Shown: positions 18,482 to 27,515 of the stretch, piece after piece | Layout: each line of letters begins with the position of its first letter | Position numbering within the stretch: position 1 is the stretch's first letter | Source: Luteolibacter sp. SL250 | GTDB lineage: Bacteria; Verrucomicrobiota; Verrucomicrobiia; Verrucomicrobiales; Akkermansiaceae | Assembly (NCBI RefSeq): GCF_026625605.1 | Contig: NZ_CP113054.1 | Location: 3,534,001 to 3,598,000, forward strand | Length of the DNA: 64,000 nucleotides | Direction of reading: 5' to 3' | Position numbers and translations under genes: made by a program | The notes under the pieces: generated by a model | Databases searched by the model: none | What the model was told of the DNA's origin: nothing | The model's input: only the letters and a program-made list of their open reading frames with translations

Positions 18482-18985
18482 GTGCGCGTCCTTTCCATCG
18501 ACCCTGCCGTCCGTAACACAGGCTACGCCGTGCTAGAGGGCGATCCGCGCAAGCCGGTGGTGCTTTCCTTCGACGTGATCTCCATTCCAAAGAGCATCCC
18601 GCAGAGTGCGGCGCTCGCGGCGGTGCGGACGCATCTGGTGAATGTCATCCAGAAGTTCCAGCCGGAGGAGGTGGCGGTGGAGGGCATCATCTACGTGCAG
18701 TCCCACAAGACCGCCATCGCCATGGGGGCGGCCCGCGCCTGCGCCATGATCGCCGCCGCGGACCACGGGCTGAAGATCTACGAATACTCGCCGAAGAAGG
18801 TGAAGATGGCCGTCGTGGGCAAAGGGACCGCGGACAAGCAGCAGGTCGCCTTCATGGTGCGCGCGCTGCTCGGTCTGGCGGAGAATCCCCCGTCGGACGC
18901 GGCGGATGCCCTTGCCATCGGCATGGCGCACCTCCAGGCTTCCGATCCGCTCAAGGCGAAACTCCTCGACCGCAGGCAGATCTGA
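18482..18985 (+). CDS. ruvC: Holliday junction endonuclease RuvC
   Basis: RuvC resolves Holliday junctions by symmetric cuts during recombinational repair, working with RuvAB. The 167-residue protein has the RNase-H-like fold with acidic catalytic residues: D in SIDPAVRNTGYA, E in VAVEGIIY, and the D-x2-D pair in PPSDAADALAIG. The start is GTG at 18482, directly upstream of the conserved first strand. ruvA and ruvB are not in the window. The lipB start follows the stop by one base, so the two genes are probably co-transcribed. Confidence 0.92.
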   Translation: MRVLSIDPAVRNTGYAVLEGDPRKPVVLSFDVISIPKSIPQSAALAAVRTHLVNVIQKFQPEEVAVEGIIYVQSHKTAIAMGAARACAMIAAADHGLKIYEYSPKKVKMAVVGKGTADKQQVAFMVRALLGLAENPPSDAADALAIGMAHLQASDPLKAKLLDRRQI

Positions 18986-18986
18986 C

Positions 18987-19607
18987 ATGATGGACATCCG
19001 ACATCTCCCCGGTTTCATCCCCTATGAGGACGGTCTCCGTCTCCAGGAGGAAACCGTGGCCGCCGTGCTGGCGGAGGAAGCACCGGACACGCTCTTTCTC
19101 CTGGAGCACCAACCGGTCTACACCATCGGCCGGCTGAGGGACCAGTCGTCGCTGCGGGATCCCTCGATGCTCCCCCACCCGGTCCACGATACGAACCGTG
19201 GTGGGCAGGCGACCTACCATGGACCCGGCCAGATCACGGGCTATCCCATCCTGGACCTGACCACCCGGGGAAAGGACCTGCACGAGCACCTGCGGAAGAT
19301 CGAGGAAGCGCTCATCCTGGCCTGCGCCCGCTTCGGCGTGCGGGCCGGACGGCGGGAGGGACTCACCGGTGTGTGGGTGGAAAACCGGAAGCTGGCGTCC
19401 ATCGGCGTCGGCGTGCGGAAATGGATCTCCATGCACGGCTTCGCCATCAACATCACCAACGAAAGCCTGCCGCCATTCTTCGCCATCACCCCGTGCGGGC
19501 TGGATGGAGTGAGCATGACCAGCCTGGAGATGGAGGCGGGCCGCCCCATCACCGTCGCAGAGGCGGCCGTCGTGATCGGGGAGGAGATGCGCCGGCTGTT
19601 GGAATGA
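18987..19607 (+). CDS. lipB: Octanoyl-[ACP]:protein octanoyltransferase LipB
   Basis: LipB moves octanoate from acyl carrier protein to lipoyl domains, the first step of lipoate attachment to 2-oxoacid dehydrogenases and the glycine cleavage system. Family motifs are present: FLLEHQPVYTIGR, RGGQATYHGPGQI, GVWVENRKLASIGVGVRKW, HGFAINI, and the catalytic cysteine in ITPCGLDGVSMTSL with its partner lysine in RKLASIG. The product of 206 residues starts at ATG 18987, with a second ATG at once downstream. lipA is not in the window. The gene converges on hmp with a 10-base gap. Confidence 0.94.
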   Translation: MMDIRHLPGFIPYEDGLRLQEETVAAVLAEEAPDTLFLLEHQPVYTIGRLRDQSSLRDPSMLPHPVHDTNRGGQATYHGPGQITGYPILDLTTRGKDLHEHLRKIEEALILACARFGVRAGRREGLTGVWVENRKLASIGVGVRKWISMHGFAINITNESLPPFFAITPCGLDGVSMTSLEMEAGRPITVAEAAVVIGEEMRRLLE

Positions 19608-19617
19608 GTTCCCGCCC

Positions 19618-20832
19618 TCAAGCCACCAGCGCTTCCTTCGGCCCGAAAAACTCGAAGTGGACCTGCGAGCCGGGCACGCCCCATTCCAGGAGTTGCTGGT
19701 AGATGCCGACCATGAACGGCTTCGGCCCGCAGAAATAGAACTCGCAGTCTTTTTCGGGGATGAGGCTTTCGATCAGCTCCGCATTGATGAAACCTTCGCT
19801 GTCATGGCCATCGTCACCGGATTGCGGGTCGCTGTAGCGGAAGTGGGTGGAGACATTGGGATGGGCCTGCGCCAGCCTCCGGACGGCGTGCCCGAAGGCA
19901 TGGGTGCGGGCGTTCAACGCACCGTGGATGAAGACCACCTGCCGTCCCGGCTGTGACTTCACGACCGACTCCAGCATGGCCAAGACCGGGGTGATGCCCA
20001 CGCCCGCGGACAGCAGGACCAGCGGCTTCGTGCTCGTCACCTCCGGATCGAGGAAGAACTCCCCGCACGGCGGGCCGATCTCCAGCTCCGTCCCCTCCGG
20101 GGAGCCATGCAGATAGTTGGAGACGTAACCATTTTCCTCCGCCTTCACGCTGATGCGGAACTCCTGCTGCCGGGGCGCACCGGAGAGGCTGTAGTTCCTC
20201 ATGGTGGTGGCACCGCTCCCGTCCGGCACACGGACGGTCAGATACTGCCCCGGTTTGTAGGGCGGGACTCCCCCACCATCGGCCGGACGCAGGTAGAACG
20301 ACGTGATGACGCCACTTTCCTCTCTCTTGTGATGGATCACAAACTTGCGGAAGCCGCTCCAACCATTCGGCGCGTTTTCCTGTTCGTCATAGATCGACCG
20401 CTCGCGGCCGATGAGGATGTGGGCGAGAAATCCATAAGCTTCCGCCCAGGCGCGGATCACCTCATGGTCCTCCGGGATGCCCAGCACCTCCTGGATGGAT
20501 GCCAGCAGGTTCGAGCCGACGATGGGATAGTGTTCCGGCTTGATGCCCAGGCCGGCGTGCTTCTGGGCGATGCCCTCGACCGCCGCGCCCAGCACCTCCA
20601 GACGGTCCACATTCGCCGCGAACGCACAGATCGCCCCCGCCAGCGCGCGCTGCTGGGTGCCGCCGTGCTGGTTCCTCGCGTTGAACAACGGGGCGACCTC
20701 CGGGTTCTCACGGAACATCCGCTGGTAGAAATGGCGGGTCAGTGTTTCGCCGTGTTCCTGCAGCACCGGTGCGGTGCTTTTCACGATGCGGATGGTCTCT
20801 TCGCTCAGGCCGGGTTCGTTGCTCGCGTTCAT
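19618..20832 (-). CDS. hmp: Flavohaemoglobin (nitric oxide dioxygenase)
   Basis: Converts nitric oxide and O2 to nitrate using NAD(P)H, protecting against nitrosative stress. The N-terminal globin domain has HFYQRMFRENPE and the proximal histidine in IAQKHAGLGI with HYPIVG. The reductase part has the FAD motif RNYSLS, the NAD-binding SAGVGITPVL and the C-terminal FYFCGPKPFM. The start at 20832 gives 404 residues, the usual family length; an extension to 20910 would run through the FNR-type box at 20888-20901 and is less likely. It is divergent from a Crp/Fnr-family regulator, and the shared box suggests control by that protein. Confidence 0.94.
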   Translation of the reverse strand: MNASNEPGLSEETIRIVKSTAPVLQEHGETLTRHFYQRMFRENPEVAPLFNARNQHGGTQQRALAGAICAFAANVDRLEVLGAAVEGIAQKHAGLGIKPEHYPIVGSNLLASIQEVLGIPEDHEVIRAWAEAYGFLAHILIGRERSIYDEQENAPNGWSGFRKFVIHHKREESGVITSFYLRPADGGGVPPYKPGQYLTVRVPDGSGATTMRNYSLSGAPRQQEFRISVKAEENGYVSNYLHGSPEGTELEIGPPCGEFFLDPEVTSTKPLVLLSAGVGITPVLAMLESVVKSQPGRQVVFIHGALNARTHAFGHAVRRLAQAHPNVSTHFRYSDPQSGDDGHDSEGFINAELIESLIPEKDCEFYFCGPKPFMVGIYQQLLEWGVPGSQVHFEFFGPKEALVA

Positions 20833-20887
20833 CGGTGCCATCGGACAATCCGGGGGAAGCGCCAGCAACCATGGGACAAGCGTCTTC

Positions 20888-20901
20888 TTGATCCATGTCA
20901 A
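20888..20901. promoter_or_regulatory. FNR/NNR-type operator between hmp and the Crp/Fnr gene
   Basis: The sequence TTGATCCATGTCAA matches the FNR/DNR consensus TTGAT-N4-ATCAA at 9 of 10 positions. Its centre is about 62 bases upstream of the hmp start, leaving room for a class II promoter, and about 27 bases upstream of the regulator start. That arrangement suggests activation of hmp and possibly repression of the regulator's own gene. Confidence 0.65.
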
Positions 20902-20921
20902 GAAACCCACAGAATCACCCC

Positions 20922-21644
20922 ATGAAACCCTCCGGCATCCGCCGCGCCGCGCTCGCCTCCGCCCTGCACCAGGCCACCATCTTCAACGGACTGCCGGAAG
21001 ATGTGTTGCTGCGGATCGCCGGGTACTGCTCCGTGCGGAAGCTGAAGAAGAACGACATCCTTTTCCGCGAGGGGGAAAAGGTCGTCGGCTTCTTCGTCGT
21101 CACGAAAGGGATCATCGAGGCGTTCCGCGCGGATGAGTCCGGACGGGAACAACTGATCCACCTCATCCACGCGGGGGAGTCGTTCGCGGAGCCTGCGGTG
21201 GCCGGGCTGCCGGGCTACCCCGCGCACACCCGCGCGCTGGAGCCGACGGAGGTCATCCTCATCTCCGGGGAGGAATTCCTCGCCCACCTGCGGGAGCGCT
21301 CGGACCTCGCGATGCGCATGCTCGGCTCGCTCAGCCGCCACCTCCATGAACTGGTGTCCACCATCGAAAGCTACAAGCTGCGCGATGCGGAAACCCGGTT
21401 GCTCCACTGGCTGCTCCAGCGCTGCCCGGCCGGCGACAAGCCCGCCAGCGTCCAGCTCCACGTCTCGAAGCTGGTGCTGGCGGCGGAGCTGGGCACACGG
21501 CAGGAAACCCTCTCCCGCATCCTGGCGAAGCTGAAGAAATCCGGCCACCTGTCCGTGACCGGCAGGCAGATCGGCATCCCGTCCCCACGCGCGCTGAGGG
21601 AGCTGTTCGAGAGCCAGCTCACGCCGAAAGTTTCCCTTCCATAG
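20922..21644 (+). CDS. Crp/Fnr family transcription regulator, NnrR/DNR-like
   Basis: The N-terminal cyclic-nucleotide-binding-type beta barrel (ILFREGEKVVGFFVVTKGIIEAFRADESGREQ, read in parts) is followed by a long dimer helix and a winged helix-turn-helix LVLAAELGTRQETLSRILAKL. It lacks the N-terminal cysteine cluster of oxygen-sensing FNR, so it resembles the NO-sensing NnrR/DNR group. The start at 20922 (MKPSGIRR) lies downstream of the operator; an earlier ATG at 20895 would overlap it. Its neighbour hmp on the other strand is the likely target. Confidence 0.88.
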   Translation: MKPSGIRRAALASALHQATIFNGLPEDVLLRIAGYCSVRKLKKNDILFREGEKVVGFFVVTKGIIEAFRADESGREQLIHLIHAGESFAEPAVAGLPGYPAHTRALEPTEVILISGEEFLAHLRERSDLAMRMLGSLSRHLHELVSTIESYKLRDAETRLLHWLLQRCPAGDKPASVQLHVSKLVLAAELGTRQETLSRILAKLKKSGHLSVTGRQIGIPSPRALRELFESQLTPKVSLP

Positions 21645-21684
21645 CCACCGGGGATTTCGCAGGCTGGGAGAAACCCACCTTCGT

Positions 21685-24600
21685 TTGAAGATCCCGCCGC
21701 CCCCATTCCTGGCGATCATCCTCGGCCTCCCCGGACTGCAGGCACAGCTTGTGAATCCGGGTTTCGAATCGACGCCCCTCACGTCTGGATGGACCGCCAC
21801 CGGGGTGATCGCCGAGCAGCCGGGACTGGACGGCAGCGCGAATGCGGCGCGGCTGCCCTACAACACGACGGCCACGCTTTCGCAGGCGTTCACCGCGCGG
21901 GGTGACTTCACCTTTGACGTCCACCTGGCCGTCGCGGGCACCACCACCGCGCGGTCGTTCCGGGTGTTGCTGGACACCGGAGCCGGGAATGCCATCGAGC
22001 TGCAGGGAGCACTGGGAAACGCGGTGCAACTGAACGCGGGTGGCACCTTCCACAACGTCACCTCGATCACCGGCGGCACCACGTTCACCTTTCCGACCGC
22101 GGCGATCATGCGCTTCCGCATCATCGGGCGTGGGTTCGGGACGCCATCCGCGAACTATGACTTGGTCTGGTCCGATCATGGCTCGACGGCCCCCAGGCAC
22201 GCGGCGGTGAACCTCACCGCCTTCAGCAACGCCGCCGCGGCAACTTCATCCGGGATCTCCGTCATCCGCTTCGACCGTCCGGACAAGGCGGCCCACTCCT
22301 ACTGGGTGGACAACGTCTCGATCACCACGACGGCGGAGGCCCCGCCCGCCGCGGACCACCAGCTCACGCTGCCCCCTCCGCCGGAACCTCCGAAGATCGT
22401 CAACATTTCCGGAGTCTATCCCCACCTGGCGGTCACCAACAGCGAGAACGAATGCGGCATCGGCGCGGTGGTGCCATGGCAGGGCGACCTGTGGGCCGTC
22501 ACCTACGCCCCCCACCGGCCGGACGGCAGCGACGACAAGCTATACCAGATCTCCCCCGCCCTGTCCCTGGGCATCCGTCCGGAGTCCATCGGCGGCACCC
22601 CGGCGAACCGTTTCATCCACACCACGTCGAACCAGCTCATCATCGGCCCGCATTTCATCGACGCCGCGAAGAACGTGCGGACCATCCCCTACACCCGCGC
22701 GCCGGGCCGCATCACCGCCACCGCGGCGCACCTGTCCGATCCCAACCGCGTCTATATGTTCACCATGGAAGACGGCGTCTATGATGTGGACACCGGGGAC
22801 CTCAGCGTGATCACGCGCTACCCCGACAAGCAGAGCGGCGGGGATGACTTCCTTTTCGGCTACCACGGCAAGGGGGCCTACACGGGCGGGGGAAGGTTCA
22901 TCGCCGCGAACAACGGCCGCCACGACTATTCGAGCGACCCGGCGCAGGAATCCGGCGTCCTCGCCTCATGGGACGGTTCCGTCCGCGGCGCGGGGAATGC
23001 GAACCCGGAGTGGATGACCGCATGGACGGAACATCACCGCGTCCAGACCTGCGAGGTGACCGGCCCCGGCGGCATCTACGGGAATCCCAGTAGCACCGAC
23101 CCGGTGTGGACGACCGGCTTCGACCCGAACTCCGTGATCCTCCGGACCTTTGAAGGCGGGGTGTGGCACACCTGGCGGCTGCCCAAAGGGTCCCGCACCC
23201 ACGACGGCGCCCACGGCTGGCACACCGAATGGCCGCGCATCCGCGAGGTGCTGCCCGGCCGCCTGCTCATGCACATGCACGGCATGTTCTATGATTTCCC
23301 GAAAACGTTCTCCGCCGCCAACTTCTCCGGCCTCACGCCGATCTGTTCCCACTACAAGATGCCGGTGGACTACTGCACCTGGGAAGGCCGCCTGGTGATG
23401 GCGAAGAACGACACCTCGAAGTTCAGCAACGCGCTGGTGCCCCGCGCCCAGTCGAACTTCTGGTTCGGCCAGCTCTCCGACCTGCGCCAGTGGGGCGCGC
23501 CGCAAGGCCATGGCACCCTGTGGCGCGCGGCGGCGGTCGCCACCGGACAGTCCAGCGATCCGTTCCTGGTGGCGGGATTCCGCGACGGGACGCTCCATGT
23601 CCGCAACACCGGCCCCTCGCCGCTCATGCTGGACCTCACCACCACAGACGGCGCAGGTGGCTGGCAGGCATGGAAAAGCATCACGGTCCCTGCCGGGAGC
23701 TACCTGCATGAACCGCTGGAGGACATGCCCGGCTCCTGGCTGAAGCTCACCTCCAGCACGGCCGCCACCGGCATCACCGCCACCGTCTTCCTCTCCAATC
23801 CGCATCCGCACGTCACGCCCGCCTCCGCGGGGACGGACCGGTTCGCCGCGCTGGCGGACATCCGCGAAACGGGTGCCTCCAGCGACGGGCTCATCCGGGT
23901 GATGTCCGGCACCGATCTGAAGCTGGAATTCGCCTCCAGGCACCAGCCCGCATCCGGTGCCGCCACCACCGGCTACCACCAGATCGGCGGCGGGATGCAG
24001 CTCGTGCCGGTCGCGTCCTCCTCCGCGGAATCCACCATGCGGACCGCTGCCGCGACCACGAAGGAATTCGGATCGGACGCGGCGTCCGCATGGGTCGTCC
24101 TCAGTGACACGAACCCGGCCAAGCTGCGCCTGCCGAAAACCGACCCGCTCTACGACGCGGAGTTCCTTTCCGGATGGGCGCGCGGTTTCCGCGAAGCGGT
24201 CACGGAACGGGTGCTGCTGAACTGCCACGGCACCTTCTACGAGGTCCCGCGTGACAACTCCGGCGGGAGGCGGAAGCTCCAGCCCATCTCCACCCATGGC
24301 AAGCGCATCACCGACTTCGCCTCCTGGCGTGGCTTGCTGGTCCTCACCGGAGTGCTCGACTCCGCCCCGGTGTCGGATTCATTGGTGAAATCCACCGATG
24401 GTTCCGCGCTCTGGCTGGGCGAGATCGACGACATCTGGCGCATGGGCGAGCCGCGCGGCACCGGCGGCCCATGGCTGGACACCCCCGTCACCGCCAACAC
24501 GCCATCCGATCCCTACCTGATGTACGGCTACCGCAGTAAATCGCTGGAAATCTCCCACCAGTCGGCTGGGCCCATCACCTTCACCGTCGAGGTGGATTTC

Positions 24601-25158
24601 CTGGCGGACAACACCTGGTCCACCTACGGCACCTTCACCGTCCAGCCGGGCGAAAGGTTCACCCACGCCTTTCCGGATGCGTTCCAGGCCCACTGGGTGC
24701 GGGTGAAAGCGAACGCCGCCACCACCGCCAGCGCCCAGTTCACCTACGGTCCCGCCGCCGTCCGCGACCGCTTCCTGGACTGGGCGCGGGACGCGGGCCT
24801 CACCACCGGCGCGGGACGCCCCGCCGTCGCCATGGACGATTCCGACCACGACGGCCACCCGGCCATCCTCGAGTATCTCTTGGGGACGGATCCCGGAAGC
24901 AATCAACCCCTCCCCCTCTCCGCCAGACAGGGACGGTTCGAGACCCTCATCCGCAGCGACACCGCCGGCGACCGGCTGGGTTGCTCGCTGGAAGTCTCCG
25001 ACACCCTGGAGGCATGGACTCCCCGGCCGGATCTCCTCCAACCGTCCGACGACCAGAATGGAGTTCCCGCGGGATTCGTCCGGATGCACGCGGAGATCCC
25101 CACCGGATGGGACAGGTGTTTCTTCCGGCTGAGGGCCGGACTCACCGCGGCTCCTTGA
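21685..25158 (+). CDS. Large secreted protein with internal duplication, unknown function
   Basis: The 1157-residue protein starts at TTG 21685 and has a signal peptide with predicted cleavage after LPGLQA. Residues 20-230 look like a carbohydrate-binding-type beta sandwich (LVNPGFE opening and YWVDNVSI end). Two similar blocks follow: near 525-715 (LLMHMHGMFYDFP, SNFWFGQLSDLRQWGAPQG, SDPFLVAGF) and near 840-1030 (VLLNCHGTFYEVP, SALWLGEIDDIWRMGEPRG, SDPYLMYGY). The C-terminus has a DSDHDGHPAILEYLLGTDP motif typical of the end of many verrucomicrobial exported proteins. It is probably a surface or extracellular polysaccharide-associated protein. The catalytic function, if any, is not recognised. 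Confidence 0.75.
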   Translation: MKIPPPPFLAIILGLPGLQAQLVNPGFESTPLTSGWTATGVIAEQPGLDGSANAARLPYNTTATLSQAFTARGDFTFDVHLAVAGTTTARSFRVLLDTGAGNAIELQGALGNAVQLNAGGTFHNVTSITGGTTFTFPTAAIMRFRIIGRGFGTPSANYDLVWSDHGSTAPRHAAVNLTAFSNAAAATSSGISVIRFDRPDKAAHSYWVDNVSITTTAEAPPAADHQLTLPPPPEPPKIVNISGVYPHLAVTNSENECGIGAVVPWQGDLWAVTYAPHRPDGSDDKLYQISPALSLGIRPESIGGTPANRFIHTTSNQLIIGPHFIDAAKNVRTIPYTRAPGRITATAAHLSDPNRVYMFTMEDGVYDVDTGDLSVITRYPDKQSGGDDFLFGYHGKGAYTGGGRFIAANNGRHDYSSDPAQESGVLASWDGSVRGAGNANPEWMTAWTEHHRVQTCEVTGPGGIYGNPSSTDPVWTTGFDPNSVILRTFEGGVWHTWRLPKGSRTHDGAHGWHTEWPRIREVLPGRLLMHMHGMFYDFPKTFSAANFSGLTPICSHYKMPVDYCTWEGRLVMAKNDTSKFSNALVPRAQSNFWFGQLSDLRQWGAPQGHGTLWRAAAVATGQSSDPFLVAGFRDGTLHVRNTGPSPLMLDLTTTDGAGGWQAWKSITVPAGSYLHEPLEDMPGSWLKLTSSTAATGITATVFLSNPHPHVTPASAGTDRFAALADIRETGASSDGLIRVMSGTDLKLEFASRHQPASGAATTGYHQIGGGMQLVPVASSSAESTMRTAAATTKEFGSDAASAWVVLSDTNPAKLRLPKTDPLYDAEFLSGWARGFREAVTERVLLNCHGTFYEVPRDNSGGRRKLQPISTHGKRITDFASWRGLLVLTGVLDSAPVSDSLVKSTDGSALWLGEIDDIWRMGEPRGTGGPWLDTPVTANTPSDPYLMYGYRSKSLEISHQSAGPITFTVEVDFLADNTWSTYGTFTVQPGERFTHAFPDAFQAHWVRVKANAATTASAQFTYGPAAVRDRFLDWARDAGLTTGAGRPAVAMDDSDHDGHPAILEYLLGTDPGSNQPLPLSARQGRFETLIRSDTAGDRLGCSLEVSDTLEAWTPRPDLLQPSDDQNGVPAGFVRMHAEIPTGWDRCFFRLRAGLTAAP

Positions 25159-25231
25159 GAACGCCGTATTTCCGGCGAAGATTTCCGTCAAAAAAACCGT
25201 GTCACCGAGGGTAAAATCCGCGTGAATTGCC

Positions 25232-25254
25232 GTGGAACAGATTCATTGTTCCAC
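25232..25254. promoter_or_regulatory. Perfect 8-bp inverted repeat upstream of the AMP-ligase gene
   Basis: GTGGAACA (25232-25239) and TGTTCCAC (25247-25254) form a perfect inverted repeat around 7 bases, ending 16 bases before the ATG at 25271. The spacing is typical of a repressor operator that blocks transcription or translation start. Which regulator binds is unknown. Confidence 0.5.
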
Positions 25255-25270
25255 CTCAGTCACTTTCACG

Positions 25271-27412
25271 ATGTCCTCCATCCAGATCCTCAACCAATCG
25301 CGCCTCCCGCAATCAGGCGCCCTCGTTATTTCGGGTCGCCTTGATTCCCAGCATCTTGCACCGATCGAAAAACTCTTTTCCGGCCGGAAGATCACCTGGC
25401 TGATCGAGGAGCACGCCACCTTGGAACCGGCGATCCGCTCCCATCTCGAGAAATCCGGGTCCGGTGCCATGTATTCCGCCGCGGACACCGCCCCGGCGGC
25501 GGCAGGCAACCAGCTCAAGTGCTTCCTCGACAACGGCGGCGTGCTGATCCACGTCCCGGGCAAGGCGAAGGTGCGGGTGGGCAGCGCATGCCACATCCCG
25601 TCCGCGCACCTGAAGGCCCTGGCCGCCTTTGGACTGCCCATCGTTCCCATCGCCATCGACACGCCCCGGGACTCCCACCTTTCCATCGAGAGCAGCTCCT
25701 CCCTGCCGCAGGCGGTGATCTCCATCGGCGAGCCGATCCCCGCGGAAAAAGCGAGTGTGGCGGCCTACCAGCAGAGCCTCCTGACCGCGTTCGAGGCCGC
25801 CTATTCCTCCCGGTCGCTTTTCAAGAAGTCGCTGGCGATGGTCCTGCTCCAGGGACTGAAGAAGCACGCCACGAAGCACAAGGTGCTGGATGGTTCCGAC
25901 GATTCCGAGCTGGGCTTCGACAAGATCCTCGGCGCAGCCATCGCCTTCTCGAAGCATATCCAGGAAGAAACGGACAAGCCGCGGGTGGCGATCGTCCTGC
26001 CGCCCGGAAAGGCGGGCCTCATCGCCAACCTCGCCGTCATCTTCGCCGGAAAGACACCGGTGAACCTCAATTTCACCGCGGGGCATGAGGCGATCAAGTC
26101 GTCCATCCGCCAGGCAGGTGTGGACCGTTTCATCACCGCGGATCCCTTTGTCCGGAAGGTCTCCAGTTTCCCCTGGCCGCCGAACCGCGACCTGATCTTC
26201 ATCGAGCGGACGCTGCCCACCCTCAAGAAGCAGATCGTGAAATGGGTGCTGCTTTCCAAGGTGCTGCCCGCATCCGTGCTGGGTGGCATGCTGGGCCTCA
26301 ACAAGCGCCGCGACAATGACGAGGCGCTCCTCCTTTTCACCTCCGGTTCCTCCGGAGAGCCGAAGGGCGTGGTGCTGACCCAGCGCAACGTGCTGGGCAA
26401 CGTCTGCCAGTTCGCCACCCGCCTGAACCTGCCGCCGAAGTCGTCCATCCTCGGTTCCCTGCCCCTCTTCCATTCGTTCGGCTGCACGGTGACGCTGTGG
26501 TTCCCGTGCATTGAGGGGATCAACCTGGTGACCTACCCCAGCCCGCTGGAGACGAAGCGGCTGGCGGAACTCATCGGCCTGCACGGGGTGGACCTGCTGC
26601 TGGCGACGCCGACGTTCCTGCGGGGCTACATGAAGCGCATCGAACCGGCCCAGCTTGCCTCCCTCAAGATGGTGGTCACCGGGGCTGAGAAGCTGCCGCA
26701 GTCCCTGGCCGATGCGTTCGAGTCGAAGTTCGGCATCCGCCCGCAGGAGGGCTACGGCCTCACCGAAACGTCCCCCGCCACCAACGTCAACCTGCCGGAC
26801 CTCCAGGGTGCTTCCGGCGTTCCCGCACTGCCATCCACCCGCAACGGATCCGTCGGCCAGATGCTGCCCGGCCTGGCCGTGAAGCTAACCGACGCCGCCA
26901 CCGGCGATGACATACCGCTCAACAAACAGGGCATCATCTGGTTCCGCGGCGTGAATATTTTCCCCGGCTACCTCGACCAGCCGAAGAAGTCCGCCGAGGT
27001 GCTGGTGGACGGCTGGTTCCGCACCGGCGACGTCGGCCGCGTGGACGAGGACGGATTCCTCTACATCGAGGGCCGCCTTTCCCGCTTCTCGAAGATCGCC
27101 GGGGAGATGGTCCCCCACGAAACGGTGGAAGGCGCCATCGCCAAGGTGCTGGGCCTCGACTCCGAAGCGGAGCGGAAGATCGCCATCGTCGGCGTGCCGG
27201 ACGAGCAGAAGGGCGAGGCGATCCTGCTGCTCTCCACCATCTCCGGACCGGCGCTGGAGCAGGAGTGCATCGACCTCCGCTACAAGCTGTTGGATCAGGG
27301 CCTCTCCTCCCTGTGGTGCCCGAAGGCGATCATCCCGGTGAAGGAGATCCCGGTGCTGGCCTCCGGCAAGCTCGACATCAAGGGCTGCGAGGAACTCGCC
27401 AACAACCGCTGA
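25271..27412 (+). CDS. Acyl-AMP ligase with a degenerate acyltransferase-like N-terminus
   Basis: Residues from about 200 on form an ANL-superfamily acyl-CoA/acyl-ACP synthetase: P-loop LLFTSGSSGEPKGVVLTQRN, GYGLTETSP, WFRTGDVGRVDEDGFLYIEGR and the C-terminal ASGKLDIKG lysine loop. Residues 1-200 resemble the acyltransferase part of Aas (2-acylglycerophosphoethanolamine acyltransferase/acyl-ACP synthetase) in position, with GKAKVRVGSACHIPSA and AVISIGEPIPAE, but the HxxxxD catalytic motif is not seen. The product (713 residues) may recycle fatty acids onto ACP for phospholipid repair without the acyltransfer step. The start at ATG 25271 is preferred to the upstream GTG at 25232, which lies in an inverted repeat. 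Confidence 0.85.
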   Translation: MSSIQILNQSRLPQSGALVISGRLDSQHLAPIEKLFSGRKITWLIEEHATLEPAIRSHLEKSGSGAMYSAADTAPAAAGNQLKCFLDNGGVLIHVPGKAKVRVGSACHIPSAHLKALAAFGLPIVPIAIDTPRDSHLSIESSSSLPQAVISIGEPIPAEKASVAAYQQSLLTAFEAAYSSRSLFKKSLAMVLLQGLKKHATKHKVLDGSDDSELGFDKILGAAIAFSKHIQEETDKPRVAIVLPPGKAGLIANLAVIFAGKTPVNLNFTAGHEAIKSSIRQAGVDRFITADPFVRKVSSFPWPPNRDLIFIERTLPTLKKQIVKWVLLSKVLPASVLGGMLGLNKRRDNDEALLLFTSGSSGEPKGVVLTQRNVLGNVCQFATRLNLPPKSSILGSLPLFHSFGCTVTLWFPCIEGINLVTYPSPLETKRLAELIGLHGVDLLLATPTFLRGYMKRIEPAQLASLKMVVTGAEKLPQSLADAFESKFGIRPQEGYGLTETSPATNVNLPDLQGASGVPALPSTRNGSVGQMLPGLAVKLTDAATGDDIPLNKQGIIWFRGVNIFPGYLDQPKKSAEVLVDGWFRTGDVGRVDEDGFLYIEGRLSRFSKIAGEMVPHETVEGAIAKVLGLDSEAERKIAIVGVPDEQKGEAILLLSTISGPALEQECIDLRYKLLDQGLSSLWCPKAIIPVKEIPVLASGKLDIKGCEELANNR

Positions 27413-27515
27413 GGCTCCGCCCGCAAAGGGTTCCCTGACAAAAACGCAAGCTAACAGGGTTTGACCACGGCAGGGATGCCGGGGTTTAATCCCGCGTCGC
27501 TGGAAGACCGCTTTC

